From: Candidatus Bathyarchaeota archaeon
GTDB lineage: Archaea > Thermoproteota > Bathyarchaeia > Bathyarchaeales > Bathyarchaeaceae
Direction: 5' to 3'
NCBI GenBank assembly: GCA_020348865.1
Contig: CP070754.1
Location: 479,408 to 512,942 of the forward strand
Length of the DNA: 33,535 nt
In this document: in pieces, positions 23,387-31,470 of the stretch
How positions within the stretch are numbered: position 1 is the first letter of the stretch
Layout: each line of letters opens with the position of its first letter
Translations under genes and position numbers: made by a program
The notes under the pieces: generated by a model
What the model was told of the DNA's origin: nothing
Database searches by the model: none
What the model saw: the letters and a program-made list of their open reading frames with translations, nothing else

Positions 23387-23830
23387 TTGGAGCGTTCAAA
23401 GCTGGACGATGAGAGTATCGCCAGCAAGTTGAAAGGCAACACACTACGAGTTTACTGGAACCTGCTAAGGTCTTCAAGTGGCGTGGTGAGGGTCAGGGAG
23501 ACACAGAGGTCTTTAAACTTTTCAAGTCCAGCATTGGCAGTATATCATTTGGAAAAGCTAGTGGAGCTGGGTCTGGTTCGAAAGGTTCGAGGCGAATATC
23601 GTCTAGTGAAGGCAGTTAACATTGGGGTTCTCAAGCAGTTTACGAGGATTGGGACATTTCTTCTTCCGCGTTACGCTTTCTATGCAACCATGTTTACGAC
23701 TCTTCTGATCTTTTATATTTCCCAAGTCAGGATCATAAACTTCTACAGCGTATTTGCTCTAATCTTTGGTATTCTCGCCACTGGAATTCTATGGTTTGAG
23801 ACAGTCAGCACTTGGAGGCAGAGGCCTTAG
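23387..23830 (+). CDS. Winged-helix protein with two C-terminal membrane helices (147 aa)
   Basis: The N-terminal ~80 residues form a winged-helix domain. It has 'LRVYWNLLRSSSGVVRVRETQRSL' for the first helices, 'SSPALAVYHLEKLVELGLV' for the recognition helix, and a wing 'RKVRGEYRLVKA'. Two hydrophobic helices follow at about 93-113 (PRYAFYATMFTTLLIFYI) and 117-137 (IINFYSVFALIFGILATGIL), so the regulator would sit in the membrane. The start is TTG 23387, with GGAG about 9 bases upstream. The stop abuts that of the convergent DUF4382 gene. It may sense an envelope signal and control nearby surface-protein genes, which is inference. Confidence 0.75.
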   Translation: MERSKLDDESIASKLKGNTLRVYWNLLRSSSGVVRVRETQRSLNFSSPALAVYHLEKLVELGLVRKVRGEYRLVKAVNIGVLKQFTRIGTFLLPRYAFYATMFTTLLIFYISQVRIINFYSVFALIFGILATGILWFETVSTWRQRP

Positions 23831-24418
23831 TCAAGGGAGGACTATTGCCTTTAGCACGGGCTTGAGTTTCTTGCTGTGGCTGACTGCTACCGAGTCAGCT
23901 TGCATGTCGATGAGGATGGTTGTTGTTTCGCCTTCTGCAATTTCAAAGCGTATTATGACTTTGATATGTTCGCTGGGCACGTCCAAATCAGTAGTGTTGC
24001 CATCTGCATAGGTTGCGTTGGCAGATTTAATGTGCATTTTGATCATCGTGTAGTTTCCTGGTGGAATTTCAGTGATGGAGAGATTCATTGCCACGTCTCG
24101 TAGGGCTAGCAAGTCGAAGTAGACCTCTGTTGCGTTACCGACGAAAGCCAAGCTTACCCAGGTTTCATTGTCATATCCCGGTCTATGAGCAGAGATGCTA
24201 TCAAGCGTTACGTTGAGATGGGTTAGGTTGACTGGCGAATCAATTAGCAGTACAGCCAATGTGCCAGCGCTAGCCACAGGAGGAGAAGACGTCGTGAACC
24301 ATGGGAATTCTAAACCAGGTATGGTCAAGCTTGAAATGGCTAAGGATGCGATTATGAGAAAGGCTATAAGAACTCCACCGGTCGCATATAGCATCGTCTT
24401 CTTACCATTGTTTGTCAT
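23831..24418 (-). CDS. DUF4382-domain surface protein (195 aa)
   Basis: An N-terminal hydrophobic segment (YATGGVLIAFLIIASLAI, ~11-28) acts as signal anchor or signal peptide. The rest matches the DUF4382 pattern: 'GTLAVLLIDSPVNLTHLNVTLDSISAH' (~52-78), 'FDLLALRDVAMNL', 'IPPGNYTMIKMHI' and the closing 'LKPVLKAIVLP'. Several NxT sites are present. The family is extracellular with a beta-sandwich fold and no known activity. GAGGT precedes the ATG. It is convergent with the membrane winged-helix gene, with no gap between the stops. Confidence 0.78.
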   Translation of the reverse strand: MTNNGKKTMLYATGGVLIAFLIIASLAISSLTIPGLEFPWFTTSSPPVASAGTLAVLLIDSPVNLTHLNVTLDSISAHRPGYDNETWVSLAFVGNATEVYFDLLALRDVAMNLSITEIPPGNYTMIKMHIKSANATYADGNTTDLDVPSEHIKVIIRFEIAEGETTTILIDMQADSVAVSHSKKLKPVLKAIVLP

Positions 24419-24434
24419 TCCATATCAACCTCTT

Positions 24435-24620
24435 TCATTCTAGTTTGGCTCTGCACTCTGGACAATTGTCCAAGTCAATTCCACAGTTAAGACAATACCA
24501 TTTGCCGCATTTCGTACAGAGAAAACTCACACCATTTGTTTTTGAATTGCATTTTTGACATAGTCTTTTCGAAATCCTTGAATGAAACATTTTGTGTATA
24601 TTGGGATTCGTGGTGAACAT
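24435..24620 (-). CDS. Small zinc-ribbon protein (61 aa)
   Basis: Four cysteine pairs or near pairs are visible: C-Q-K-C (21-24), C-T-K-C (35-38), C-L-N-C (43-46) and C-P-E-C (53-56). This fits one or two treble-clef/zinc-ribbon modules of the kind in double zinc-ribbon proteins. The domain fills the C-terminal two thirds. The start may be ATG 24620 or the internal ATG at 24590. TATTATATCT, about 35 bases upstream on the minus strand, is a TATA box. It ends 16 bases before the DUF4382 start on the same strand. Role unknown; protein-protein or nucleic-acid binding is likely. Confidence 0.65.
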   Translation of the reverse strand: MFTTNPNIHKMFHSRISKRLCQKCNSKTNGVSFLCTKCGKWYCLNCGIDLDNCPECRAKLE

Positions 24621-24745
24621 TTTCCCATCTATTACGTTAGTGGAATCGTCAGATATAATACAACACCTTTGAACAGACTATTCAAAACTTTGAACACTGA
24701 AAAACTCGCATGTGTATACTTTGTGATTGCGACATATCCTTGATT

Positions 24746-25465
24746 CTACTTGACTCTTCTAACTCTTCGATAAAAGATTGCGACCAAGTTCACAATTATC
24801 AGTGCAACGAGAATCAACAATGGACTGCTGAGCATAGATTCCCCTACGGATAGCGGAAGCTCAAAGAGCAGAGTATCCCCGTCTTCAGCCACTTGAGGGT
24901 TAATCGCCGTTGACGGCAGTATGAAGTAACAGGCAGGGTCAAACTCATTTGAGCTTGTGAAGCTGTAGTAATAGTGAATTGGCATCGTTTTGTCTTCCAG
25001 TTTCCATTCGACTAGTGGACTACCGAAATAATCATTGAAATCTAGCGAGTAACTATCGGTTAGGTTGACCTGAAATTTTCTCCAATTCGTCCTCACGTTG
25101 TAGATCTTGTTCATTGTTGTCTTATTAATCGTGATGTGTACAACGTCTTGACCAATCAAAAGAAGCTCAACGTGTATTGATTTCGCTGAATTGTTGAAGA
25201 TATTCTGTGAAGGGTCATATACACACTCTGCATCTTCTAGGCCTCTTTGTTCTAGGTTTTGTAGGATGGCCTGTGGAATCGTTGAGACGTTGAACAAGTG
25301 TTGCTGCACGATTTCATTGTATATAGAAGAGTTGAGGTTTTCAAGACTGAGGACGATGTGGATGTTTTGCCCAATTGTGGCTCTAATTATCACAGCGGCG
25401 TATACTGGTGTGACCAAGCTTGCCAGCAAGACGAGTAGGAGAGATATTGCGGCTGGTTTTCTCAT
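24746..25465 (-). CDS. Type I membrane/exported protein of unknown function (239 aa)
   Basis: A signal peptide (RKPAAISLLLVLLASLVTPVYA, cleavage near 23) and one C-terminal membrane helix (LLSSPLLILVALIIVNLVAIFY, ~211-232) followed by basic RRVRRVK give an extracellular domain of about 185 residues anchored in the membrane. The outside part has many NxS/T sites (NSS, NVS, NKT, NLT), as expected for a glycosylated archaeal surface protein. No enzymatic motif is visible. AATATTAATATGCG near 25585-25598 could hold its promoter. The family is not recognised. Confidence 0.72.
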   Translation of the reverse strand: MRKPAAISLLLVLLASLVTPVYAAVIIRATIGQNIHIVLSLENLNSSIYNEIVQQHLFNVSTIPQAILQNLEQRGLEDAECVYDPSQNIFNNSAKSIHVELLLIGQDVVHITINKTTMNKIYNVRTNWRKFQVNLTDSYSLDFNDYFGSPLVEWKLEDKTMPIHYYYSFTSSNEFDPACYFILPSTAINPQVAEDGDTLLFELPLSVGESMLSSPLLILVALIIVNLVAIFYRRVRRVK

Positions 25466-25693
25466 TTTTCGTTCTTTTTCCGGTTCAGTAGATTGTGTTT
25501 GAATCCTTGCAATGGAAGCGGAAGTGTGAATTGTAGCTGCCCTCTTGACCCAAGGTAGCTCTTTTCCATCTCTATTCCAAATCGCATATTAATATTGTTA
25601 TAGTCTGTGTGCAGGCATCTGATCCCAGATTCTCCAAAAAGACTTAATAACCTTTATCTGCTTTAGTGAAAAAGAGAGAGAAGGCGAGATCCT

Positions 25694-25924
25694 ATGTGGC
25701 AGTGGCTCAGAGACTTGCTGACAATTTACTCATGGAAGGAACTGTGGATAGCTGTAAGCGCACCAGTTGTGATCATGGGAGTCTGGCTTCTATTTTGGTT
25801 CTTGCTCACAATCCCCATTACAATTATCCGCGCTATAGCCATCTGGTCGCTGATAATCACCCTAGCGCTGGGAAGTGCCACGGTCGACGCTTTAAGGAAA
25901 CAACAAGGCAAAAGGTCGTTGTAG
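25694..25924 (+). CDS. Small membrane protein, two helices (76 aa)
   Basis: After MWQWLRDLLTIYSW come two hydrophobic stretches, about 18-41 (LWIAVSAPVVIMGVWLLFWFLL) and 43-64 (IPITIIRAIAIWSLIITLALG), then a basic tail RKQQGKRSL. The ATG at 25694 has AAGGCGAGA 5-13 bases upstream, and CTTAATAAC near 25643 could be the promoter. A longer frame starting at 25666 is in another phase and looks like noise. Function unknown. The gene lies alone between the type I membrane protein (divergent) and LSm (convergent). Confidence 0.62.
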   Translation: MWQWLRDLLTIYSWKELWIAVSAPVVIMGVWLLFWFLLTIPITIIRAIAIWSLIITLALGSATVDALRKQQGKRSL

Positions 25925-26077
25925 GCACTCCTACCACTTCATTTTGTCGTTGCAGCTTGTGCCCTTGAGGATCCAAAGAATAGAGACAGTTCAGAAATTC
26001 TAGCAAGCGGATTCTCAGATCAGAAGTCCTTTTCCACTTTTATCCTGCGAATTTTCGTTCAGAAAAAAGCTATTCAC

Positions 26078-26305
26078 TCACTTTTTTGGGGCGTCAGTTC
26101 TAATGTACAGAACGTTGTTCCCGCGAACCAAAACACGGCCATAATTCGCAACCAACTCATCCCGGAATCTCTCAGTTGCACCTTCTAATAGAACATTCAT
26201 GTAACCATCACAGCGCACGACAGTTCCGCGATACTCAGCACCGCTCTTCAAGATGATAGCGACATATGAATTAAGCAGTTTTGCCAAGACATTCAAAGGT
26301 TTCAT
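26078..26305 (-). CDS. LSm/Sm-like archaeal protein (SmAP, 75 aa)
   Basis: This is an Sm-fold RNA-binding protein that forms rings and acts in RNA metabolism. The Sm1 motif is 'VAIILKSGAEYRGTVVRCDGYMNVLLEGA' (~14-42) and the Sm2 motif is 'GRVLVRGNNVLYIR' (~56-69). The start is taken at ATG 26305 (MKPLNVLAKLL), because GGAG lies 6 bases upstream and this gives the normal family length. The longer frame up to 26446 adds unrelated sequence across the promoter. It is downstream of, and on the same strand as, the PGI/PMI gene, but has its own TATA box. Confidence 0.9.
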   Translation of the reverse strand: MKPLNVLAKLLNSYVAIILKSGAEYRGTVVRCDGYMNVLLEGATERFRDELVANYGRVLVRGNNVLYIRTDAPKK

Positions 26306-26348
26306 ACTGGGCTCCAGCACAAACACCAACACTACACACAATCTTGAC

Positions 26349-26358
26349 CGTATAAAAG
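26349..26358 (-). promoter_or_regulatory. TATA box of the LSm gene
   Basis: On the minus strand the sequence is GCTTTTATAC. A start about 25 bases downstream would give a leader of about 20-25 nt containing the GGAG ribosome site at 26312-26315. Confidence 0.5.
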
Positions 26359-26456
26359 CTTTATGAAGCAAACAATCGTTGGGACAAGAGCCATCAAGAT
26401 TCCAAAGAAATCGTATCGGATCCGAGGTTGCAATCTTCCCAAACACAAATTTACCA

Positions 26457-27569
26457 TCAATCTATCATCCTCTGAATCTGCTCCTCCAATCTCTCCAATA
26501 CATTGGACTTTCTACCGAGCTCAACCTTTGTCCTAACAATAGTCTTCACAGGCGTCGGGTCAACGCCTTGTAGAATCGCCAGATAAACGCTTGCAAAATC
26601 ACCTGTAAGTATCACAGAAAATATCTCCGCCAATCTTCGCTTCCCGCTTGCCCAAATCTCCAAGACTTTTTGAGCCTTGTGGAAGGCCAACAACTTAGCG
26701 AAGTCGATCCTGCGTCTAATCTCGGGCGACTCACTGTGATCTCGAACAAGTATTACAGAGAATCTCTTTGTGAGGATCTCAGAGGCTTCCCACCCGACAA
26801 CCTCATTGTGGTCAAGTTCTGGAAAAATGTTATATGTGCTCAAGAGCTTGCTGTTTTCGTTGAACTGGGTTTTCATTCGATGGGCTGCTGCTCTGAATCG
26901 TCCAAATCCATAAACCATCGGTATAGTCCCCTTCAACTCCAAAGCTAGCATTTTTGACGTATTCTTCTTTGTGGGAATATGAGGAGAGTTTTCTTCAACC
27001 ACCTTCTCGAGAACGCGTATGACTTCTTCGCAGTCTCTATCCAAGCTCGATACAATGTTCATCTTCTCCAAGAGAACTGGAAGCGGAAAGAACAGGTAAG
27101 GAATTGCGACGCGTGGTGGCAGACCGCTAGGCATTGTTACGTGGGGAACCCCTAGTCGTTTGGAGAATGAGAGAAGGTGTCCTCCAGAGCTCATGGTTAT
27201 AGTCATGCACTTTCTGTGGACAGCATCCATAAATGCACTAAGTGTCTCTTCAGTTGCTCCTGAGTAACTTACTGCGAAAACGAGAGTGCTCTCATCTGCA
27301 TAAGCTGGTAGAGTGAAGCTTCTGCATGTCTGAATTGGGATAGAGAGCCGGTCACGTAGCCAGTCTTGGAGAATCTCGCCGCCTATGGCAGAGCCTCCCA
27401 TGCCCACAACTATGATGTTCCGGGGGTTCTTGTGGCTAATCGCGATTTCTCCCCCTCTTTTTATGGCATCTTGGCAGTATTCTGGGGTTTTCCCGCATAG
27501 ATCTAGCATTCTGCTTTTGTCGACTTTTTCCAACTGTTCTGGTTTGTCTAATACGTTGCTTTCGTGCAT
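26457..27569 (-). CDS. Bifunctional phosphoglucose/phosphomannose isomerase
   Basis: This enzyme interconverts glucose-6-phosphate or mannose-6-phosphate with fructose-6-phosphate, feeding glycolysis/gluconeogenesis and sugar-nucleotide synthesis in archaea. The SIS fold motifs are 'VVGMGGSAIGGE' (~54-65) and 'AVSYSGATEET' (~98-108). The catalytic segment 'FPELDHNEVVGWE' near 248-260 carries the conserved Glu and His of the PGI/PMI family. The 370-aa length is slightly above the usual 300-340. The ATG at 27569 is preceded by AAAAGGTGAG. The gene is probably monocistronic. Confidence 0.93.
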   Translation of the reverse strand: MHESNVLDKPEQLEKVDKSRMLDLCGKTPEYCQDAIKRGGEIAISHKNPRNIIVVGMGGSAIGGEILQDWLRDRLSIPIQTCRSFTLPAYADESTLVFAVSYSGATEETLSAFMDAVHRKCMTITMSSGGHLLSFSKRLGVPHVTMPSGLPPRVAIPYLFFPLPVLLEKMNIVSSLDRDCEEVIRVLEKVVEENSPHIPTKKNTSKMLALELKGTIPMVYGFGRFRAAAHRMKTQFNENSKLLSTYNIFPELDHNEVVGWEASEILTKRFSVILVRDHSESPEIRRRIDFAKLLAFHKAQKVLEIWASGKRRLAEIFSVILTGDFASVYLAILQGVDPTPVKTIVRTKVELGRKSNVLERLEEQIQRMID

Positions 27570-27775
27570 TTTCTCACCTTTTCTTTTGTGTTTCCAATAA
27601 ACTTGCGATGCTTGATTGTGGGGCTATGGATAAATAGTTATCTAAGGTGGATGGTGGCGCCTTCTAAAACTCCCATTTTTATGTGCGCAATATCTCAGTC
27701 TGGAGTAGCTAATGTGGGCGCGCATAGAACGAATAAGTAGTTGCAGAGCATTTGTTGGTATGTGTGAAATAGGTT

Positions 27776-28657
27776 GTGGTGGTAATGTGTCCCTTAGTGA
27801 AGCGTGGTCGTGAGCTTTCTATTGCTGTGCCTGCTTCATTAGTATCGGATGTTCCGCATCTTCGGGAGAAAACCTTCAAGATTGGGCTAGTCGGTAGGGC
27901 CGCTGCCGTTTTTTGCGTAGATGAGGTTGTGATTTTTCCTGATTCGCCTGAGGTTGATCAGAGCCACGATGCAGAGTTTATTGCCACTATTCTGTCTTAC
28001 ATGGAGACACCTCAGTATTTGCGCAAGCGTCTGTTTAGGCTCGTGCCTGAGTTGAGGTATGCCGGTATTCTCCCTCCGTTGCGTACGCCTCATCATTCTG
28101 TACCGAATAAGGCTAGAGATTTGAGAATAGGGGAGCATCGTGAAGGGGTAGTTGTTTCTTCCACTGATACTGGATTGTATGTTGATGTCGGTGTAGAGCG
28201 TTCTGTGTTGGTTTCTAACGTGAAGCTTCCCATGAATAGCCGGGTTACCGTGAAAATCACTGAGCTGGGGAGGCATTTGGGGGCCGATCTAGTTGGTCGG
28301 GATGACCCTGAGCTGTACTGGGGCTATCGTGCGAAAATTTTGCGTGTAGGATTTGGGCACCTAGTGAAAGATGGAGATTTCGATTTGGTGATTGCCACTT
28401 CTCGTCGCGGAGTTCGATTCATGGAAGTTGCTGGTGAGTTGGCAGAGCGTTGGGAGGATGCCGGTAAGGTTTTGGTTGGTTTTGGTTCGCCGTCTATGGG
28501 ATTGTTTGAGATTCTGGAGCATGAGAAGCTGATTCTCAGTGACGTTGCAGATTTTGTCATAAACTTTGTTCCCAATCAGGGCACCGCAACTGTAAGAACT
28601 GTAGAAGCCGTCTTTTCATGTTTGAGTGTTTTGAACCTGCTTGCTACTGATCGATAA
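27776..28657 (+). CDS. SPOUT-type RNA methyltransferase (SPOUT1/C9orf114-like)
   Basis: The 293-aa protein matches the archaeal SPOUT (formerly DUF171) family predicted to methylate rRNA or tRNA. The Rossmann-like start 'GRELSIAVPASLVSDVPHLREKT' (~10-32) is split by an inserted OB-like beta domain (~115-180, GVVVSSTDTGLYVDVGVERSVLV). The SAM-binding knot region follows at ~222-270 (VLVGFGSPSMGLFEIL...FVINFVPNQGTATVRTVEA), whose 'P.QGt.tvRteEA' end is the SPOUT hallmark. GTG 27776 or ATG 27785 can be the start. It commonly lies just before rpl3 in archaea, as here, but about 1 kb intervenes. Confidence 0.88.
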   Translation: MVVMCPLVKRGRELSIAVPASLVSDVPHLREKTFKIGLVGRAAAVFCVDEVVIFPDSPEVDQSHDAEFIATILSYMETPQYLRKRLFRLVPELRYAGILPPLRTPHHSVPNKARDLRIGEHREGVVVSSTDTGLYVDVGVERSVLVSNVKLPMNSRVTVKITELGRHLGADLVGRDDPELYWGYRAKILRVGFGHLVKDGDFDLVIATSRRGVRFMEVAGELAERWEDAGKVLVGFGSPSMGLFEILEHEKLILSDVADFVINFVPNQGTATVRTVEAVFSCLSVLNLLATDR

Positions 28658-28767
28658 TTTGTGGCTGGCGTGTGCACACGCATCGCTAGGCTTCTTGGAA
28701 GCTCTGTCTGAGTGGGTATGACACAAGTTTCCAACTGTACTAAGAGGTTGAGAGTTCTAAGTGTGAG

Positions 28768-28785
28768 AAAAGCGGGAGATCCCGC
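28768..28785 (-). terminator. Stem-loop with T-run, end of minus-strand small-gene unit
   Basis: On the minus strand GCGGG-ATCT-CCCGC is followed directly by TTTTC. This GC stem plus U-run lies about 70 bases after the stop of the acidic protein at 28854 and may terminate that transcript. The rest of the gap 28658-28853 shows no gene. Confidence 0.4.
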
Positions 28786-28853
28786 CTCCGAGGTCTGACA
28801 AGAAATAAAGGCATTCTGCCAGTAGAATATCGAAAGCTCTGGTAAGAAACGGG

Positions 28854-29078
28854 CTAGGTAATGTATTTCAATTCCTGAAGTTCTTTGGAAACTGGTGTCC
28901 TTACTTTTCCTCTCTCAGGTTTTTCCTCTTCTCCATCACATTCTTCGTCGTCTACGTACATATCCTCAACGATTTTTTGGATTATGTTTGCCATCTCATT
29001 GACCTTGTTTCTCAACACATTCAACTTCTGGTCCAGTGTCAAGTTTTCCCAATTCTCTTCGTTGACTTTCCCAGTCAT
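28854..29078 (-). CDS. Small acidic helical protein (74 aa)
   Basis: The start is ATG 29078, preceded by a purine-rich GAGGGAAGGG ribosome site; the longer open frame to 29210 lacks support. The protein is acidic. A probable coiled-coil helix runs at ~13-43 (LTLDQKLNVLRNKVNEMANIIQKIVEDMY), then DDEECDGEEEKPE, and a C-terminal 'VSKELQELKYI'. No family is recognised. It could be a regulator or adaptor. It lies with another tiny ORF on the minus strand between the SPOUT gene and rpl3, two genes that are usually adjacent. Confidence 0.6.
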   Translation of the reverse strand: MTGKVNEENWENLTLDQKLNVLRNKVNEMANIIQKIVEDMYVDDEECDGEEEKPERGKVRTPVSKELQELKYIT

Positions 29079-29234
29079 TTCCCTTCCCTCAAGGACACAG
29101 AATAACGTGAATTGATGATTGCAGTAGAAAAGCATTTCGATGAATATCCTTCTGATTCCGCGGTCGTCCGAAGCAGTTGTACTCTCAGAACAGGGCACAG
29201 AACTATCCAAAGATTGCTTTCTCGGGCAGAGCAG

Positions 29235-29381
29235 CTACGCCTTGAGGGTCTTCAACGCCTTATATGACTTCTGCAGTGTGCTTTCCAAAAACACTTTAAG
29301 AAGACGTAGAAGGTCTCTGATGTTCACCGGACGAAAACCGACGCCCCACCCACACACCACATAACTTGTAGATTCACTCAT
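29235..29381 (-). CDS. Candidate small protein (48 aa)
   Basis: ATG 29381 opens a frame that starts MSESTSYVVCGWGVGFRPVN and ends with TAG at 29235-29237. A Gly-rich stretch 'VVCGWGVGFRPVN' is followed by an amphipathic basic helix (IRDLLRLLKVFLESTLQKSYKALKTLKA). GTAATATATG (minus strand, 29411-29420) is a TATA-like box 34 bases upstream, giving a near-leaderless transcript. The opposite-strand frame at 29140-29364 is Arg-rich and less credible. No homologue is recognised. The remaining part of the gap before rpl3 (29382-29664) holds only promoter-like elements. Confidence 0.45.
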   Translation of the reverse strand: MSESTSYVVCGWGVGFRPVNIRDLLRLLKVFLESTLQKSYKALKTLKA

Positions 29382-29587
29382 TCGCCATCAACAATCACGC
29401 AGGTATATCGCATATATTACGACACGAGATTATTTAAACCATTCTGCGTCAAACATGTGAAAACTTTGAGATTACAGACAAACAGGAATTATGCCCTGAG
29501 TTTGCATACGTACAGAACCTCAGGCAGTACTCCAAAGAGTAATTCGGCTTTGATGGAAACTCCGGATGTGTTGTTTGGGAAAGCAAC

Positions 29588-29596
29588 GTTTATAAC
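29588..29596 (+). promoter_or_regulatory. TATA box of the ribosomal protein operon
   Basis: GTTTATAAC lies 69 bases before the rpl3 ATG. A start about 25-27 bases downstream gives a leader of roughly 45 nt. It implies that rpl3 is not only transcribed from the SPOUT gene promoter. Confidence 0.5.
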
Positions 29597-29664
29597 TCGA
29601 TGCTCTTATTGAAAGAAAGACGAAGCAAAGGGATAAAGATAACAAAAAGAAGGATATCAGCGTA

Positions 29665-30672
29665 ATGGGTCATAGAAAGAAACATGCTCCGAGACGTGGC
29701 TCACTGGCCTATTTGCCTAGGGGTCGCGCTACAAGCGAGACTGGAAGAATACGCTACTGGCCCAAGGTGGAGGAAGGTCCTGCACTACTGGGATTCATGG
29801 GCTACAAGGCGGGGATGACTCACGTATTTCTAGTTGAAGATGATGAACGCTCACCAAACTTTGGAAAAGAGACATCCCACCCAGCCACAGTGGTGGACAC
29901 GCCGCCAATCATATTGTTCGCTATTCGAGCGTACACAAGAGACCCATATGGTTTGCACACACTCACCGAAGCTTGGATGAAGAATCCGCCAAGACAGCTT
30001 GACCGTATTGTGACGTTACCGGAAAGCTTAGACCCTATACATGCCCTGAAGAAAATGGAAGAAAACTTGGCACGAATCTCCGAGTTCCGCCTAATGGCAG
30101 CTACACAACCCAAAGAAGCTGGTGTCCCAAAGAAGAAACCAGAAATCATAGAAACCAAAATCGATGGAGGCACTATCGAAGAACAGTTCGAACACTCAAA
30201 GAACCTGCTTGGGAAAACCATCTCTATAACGGAAGTGTTCAAAGAAGGACAATACGTAGACGCGGTGGCGGTAACCAAGGGTAAAGGCTTCCAGGGTCCT
30301 GTGAAACGATGGGGAATCAAAATTCTACCCCGCAAATCCCGCAAAACCAAACGAGGCGTCGCAGTCATTGGGCCGTGGCATCCCACGAGAGTTCTATACA
30401 CCGTTCCAAGAGCAGGCCAAATGGGCTACCACCAGAGGACTGAGTACAACAAACGTATTCTAAAAATCGGCACAGATGGAAGCGAAATAACTCCAAAAGG
30501 TGGATTCCTACGTTATGGTCCTGTTCGGGGAACTTACATGCTTCTGGATGGAAGCTTACCTGGACCTGTCAAACGCCTGGTACGATTACGATACCCCGCG
30601 CGTCCCCCGAAAACAACAGCAGAAGCCCCACCAAGAATCACGCACATATCCCTTGAATCACCACAAGGATAA
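29665..30672 (+). CDS. rpl3: Large ribosomal subunit protein uL3
   Basis: This core 50S protein near the peptidyl-transferase centre opens the operon uL3-uL4-uL23-uL2-uS19. The archaeal-type start is 'GHRKKHAPRRGSLAYLPRGR'. The conserved 'GKTISITEVFKEGQYVDAVAVTKGKGFQGPVKRWG' (~188-222) and 'TRVLYTVPRAGQMGYHQRTEYNKRI' (~243-267) are universal uL3 signatures. Length 335 aa is normal. The ATG follows AGAAGGAT by about 8 bases. The C terminus adds a short tail beyond the core. Confidence 0.97.
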   Translation: MGHRKKHAPRRGSLAYLPRGRATSETGRIRYWPKVEEGPALLGFMGYKAGMTHVFLVEDDERSPNFGKETSHPATVVDTPPIILFAIRAYTRDPYGLHTLTEAWMKNPPRQLDRIVTLPESLDPIHALKKMEENLARISEFRLMAATQPKEAGVPKKKPEIIETKIDGGTIEEQFEHSKNLLGKTISITEVFKEGQYVDAVAVTKGKGFQGPVKRWGIKILPRKSRKTKRGVAVIGPWHPTRVLYTVPRAGQMGYHQRTEYNKRILKIGTDGSEITPKGGFLRYGPVRGTYMLLDGSLPGPVKRLVRLRYPARPPKTTAEAPPRITHISLESPQG

Positions 30673-30688
30673 TGCGAGAGTGAGATGG

Positions 30689-31468
30689 ATGAGCAAGCGT
30701 TCAGCTAAGATTTTCGACCTCAAAGGAAAAGCAACAGGCAAAACCAACCTTTCCCCTGTTTTCAAAACTCCTTCCAGGCCAGATGTTATAAAACGAGCAG
30801 TTATCGCGATCCAGTCCCACCGCTTTCAGCCACAGGGCCGGGACCCTTTCGCAGGAAAACGAACTACCGCAGAGTCTCGGGGAACGGGGTTGGGAATAGC
30901 CCGGGTTTCAAGGATAAAGGGAGGTCAACGAGCAGCTTTCATACCATTCGCAGTTGGGGGGCGAGCTACTCACCCTCCAATGAGTGAAAAGAAAATTGAG
31001 AAGAGAATCCCACGGAAAGAAATGCGACTGGCTCTACGCTCGGCAGTTGCAGCCACAGCATCCAAGGAAATCGTGTCCTCTCGAGGACACGTTATAGATG
31101 ACATCCCGGATTTTCCACTGGTTGTCGTAGATGCTCTTGAACGCTTGAGAAGAACAAAGGAAATTGAAGAAGCGTTCATCCAGTTAGGGGTGTGGCCAGA
31201 CGTTTATCGCGTTAGGGAGAGCAGGAAGGTGAGAGCGGGTAAAGGGAAGAGACGTGGTCGAAGAGTGAAACAGGCGGTCGGTCCGCTATTGGTCGTGAAT
31301 CAAAATGAAGGCTCTCTTGAAGCAACCAGAAACATCCCGGGAGTAGACGCGGTCACGATCAACAATCTAAACGTTGAACTCTTGGCGCCTGGAACCCATC
31401 CAGGAAGACTTGTCATCTGGACGAACTCAGCCTTCGAAAGAATAGATGAGCTGTTTGGAGGGAGATAG
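30689..31468 (+). CDS. rpl4: Large ribosomal subunit protein uL4
   Basis: This 50S protein lines the exit tunnel with an extended loop. The 259-aa chain from ATG 30689 starts 'SKRSAKIFDLKGKATGKTNLSPVF'. The family loop 'SRGTGLGIARVSRIKGGQRAAFIPFAVGGRATHPP' lies at ~64-98, and 'VDAVTINNLNVELLAPGTHPGRLVIWTNSAFERID' at ~221-255. GTG 30680, in frame three codons upstream, is a possible start. It begins 16 bases after the uL3 stop. Confidence 0.96.
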   Translation: MSKRSAKIFDLKGKATGKTNLSPVFKTPSRPDVIKRAVIAIQSHRFQPQGRDPFAGKRTTAESRGTGLGIARVSRIKGGQRAAFIPFAVGGRATHPPMSEKKIEKRIPRKEMRLALRSAVAATASKEIVSSRGHVIDDIPDFPLVVVDALERLRRTKEIEEAFIQLGVWPDVYRVRESRKVRAGKGKRRGRRVKQAVGPLLVVNQNEGSLEATRNIPGVDAVTINNLNVELLAPGTHPGRLVIWTNSAFERIDELFGGR

Positions 31469-31470
31469 AT

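Noticed and set aside
25666-25968. 100-codon frame overlapping the two-helix membrane protein
   Set aside because: The overlapping frame at 25694-25924 has clear membrane helices and a ribosome site; this one has Cys/His-rich noise.
29140-29364. 74-codon plus-strand frame in the SPOUT-rpl3 gap
   Set aside because: It is antisense to the better supported 48-aa ORF, ends in HPHTT-type low-quality sequence and lacks a ribosome site.
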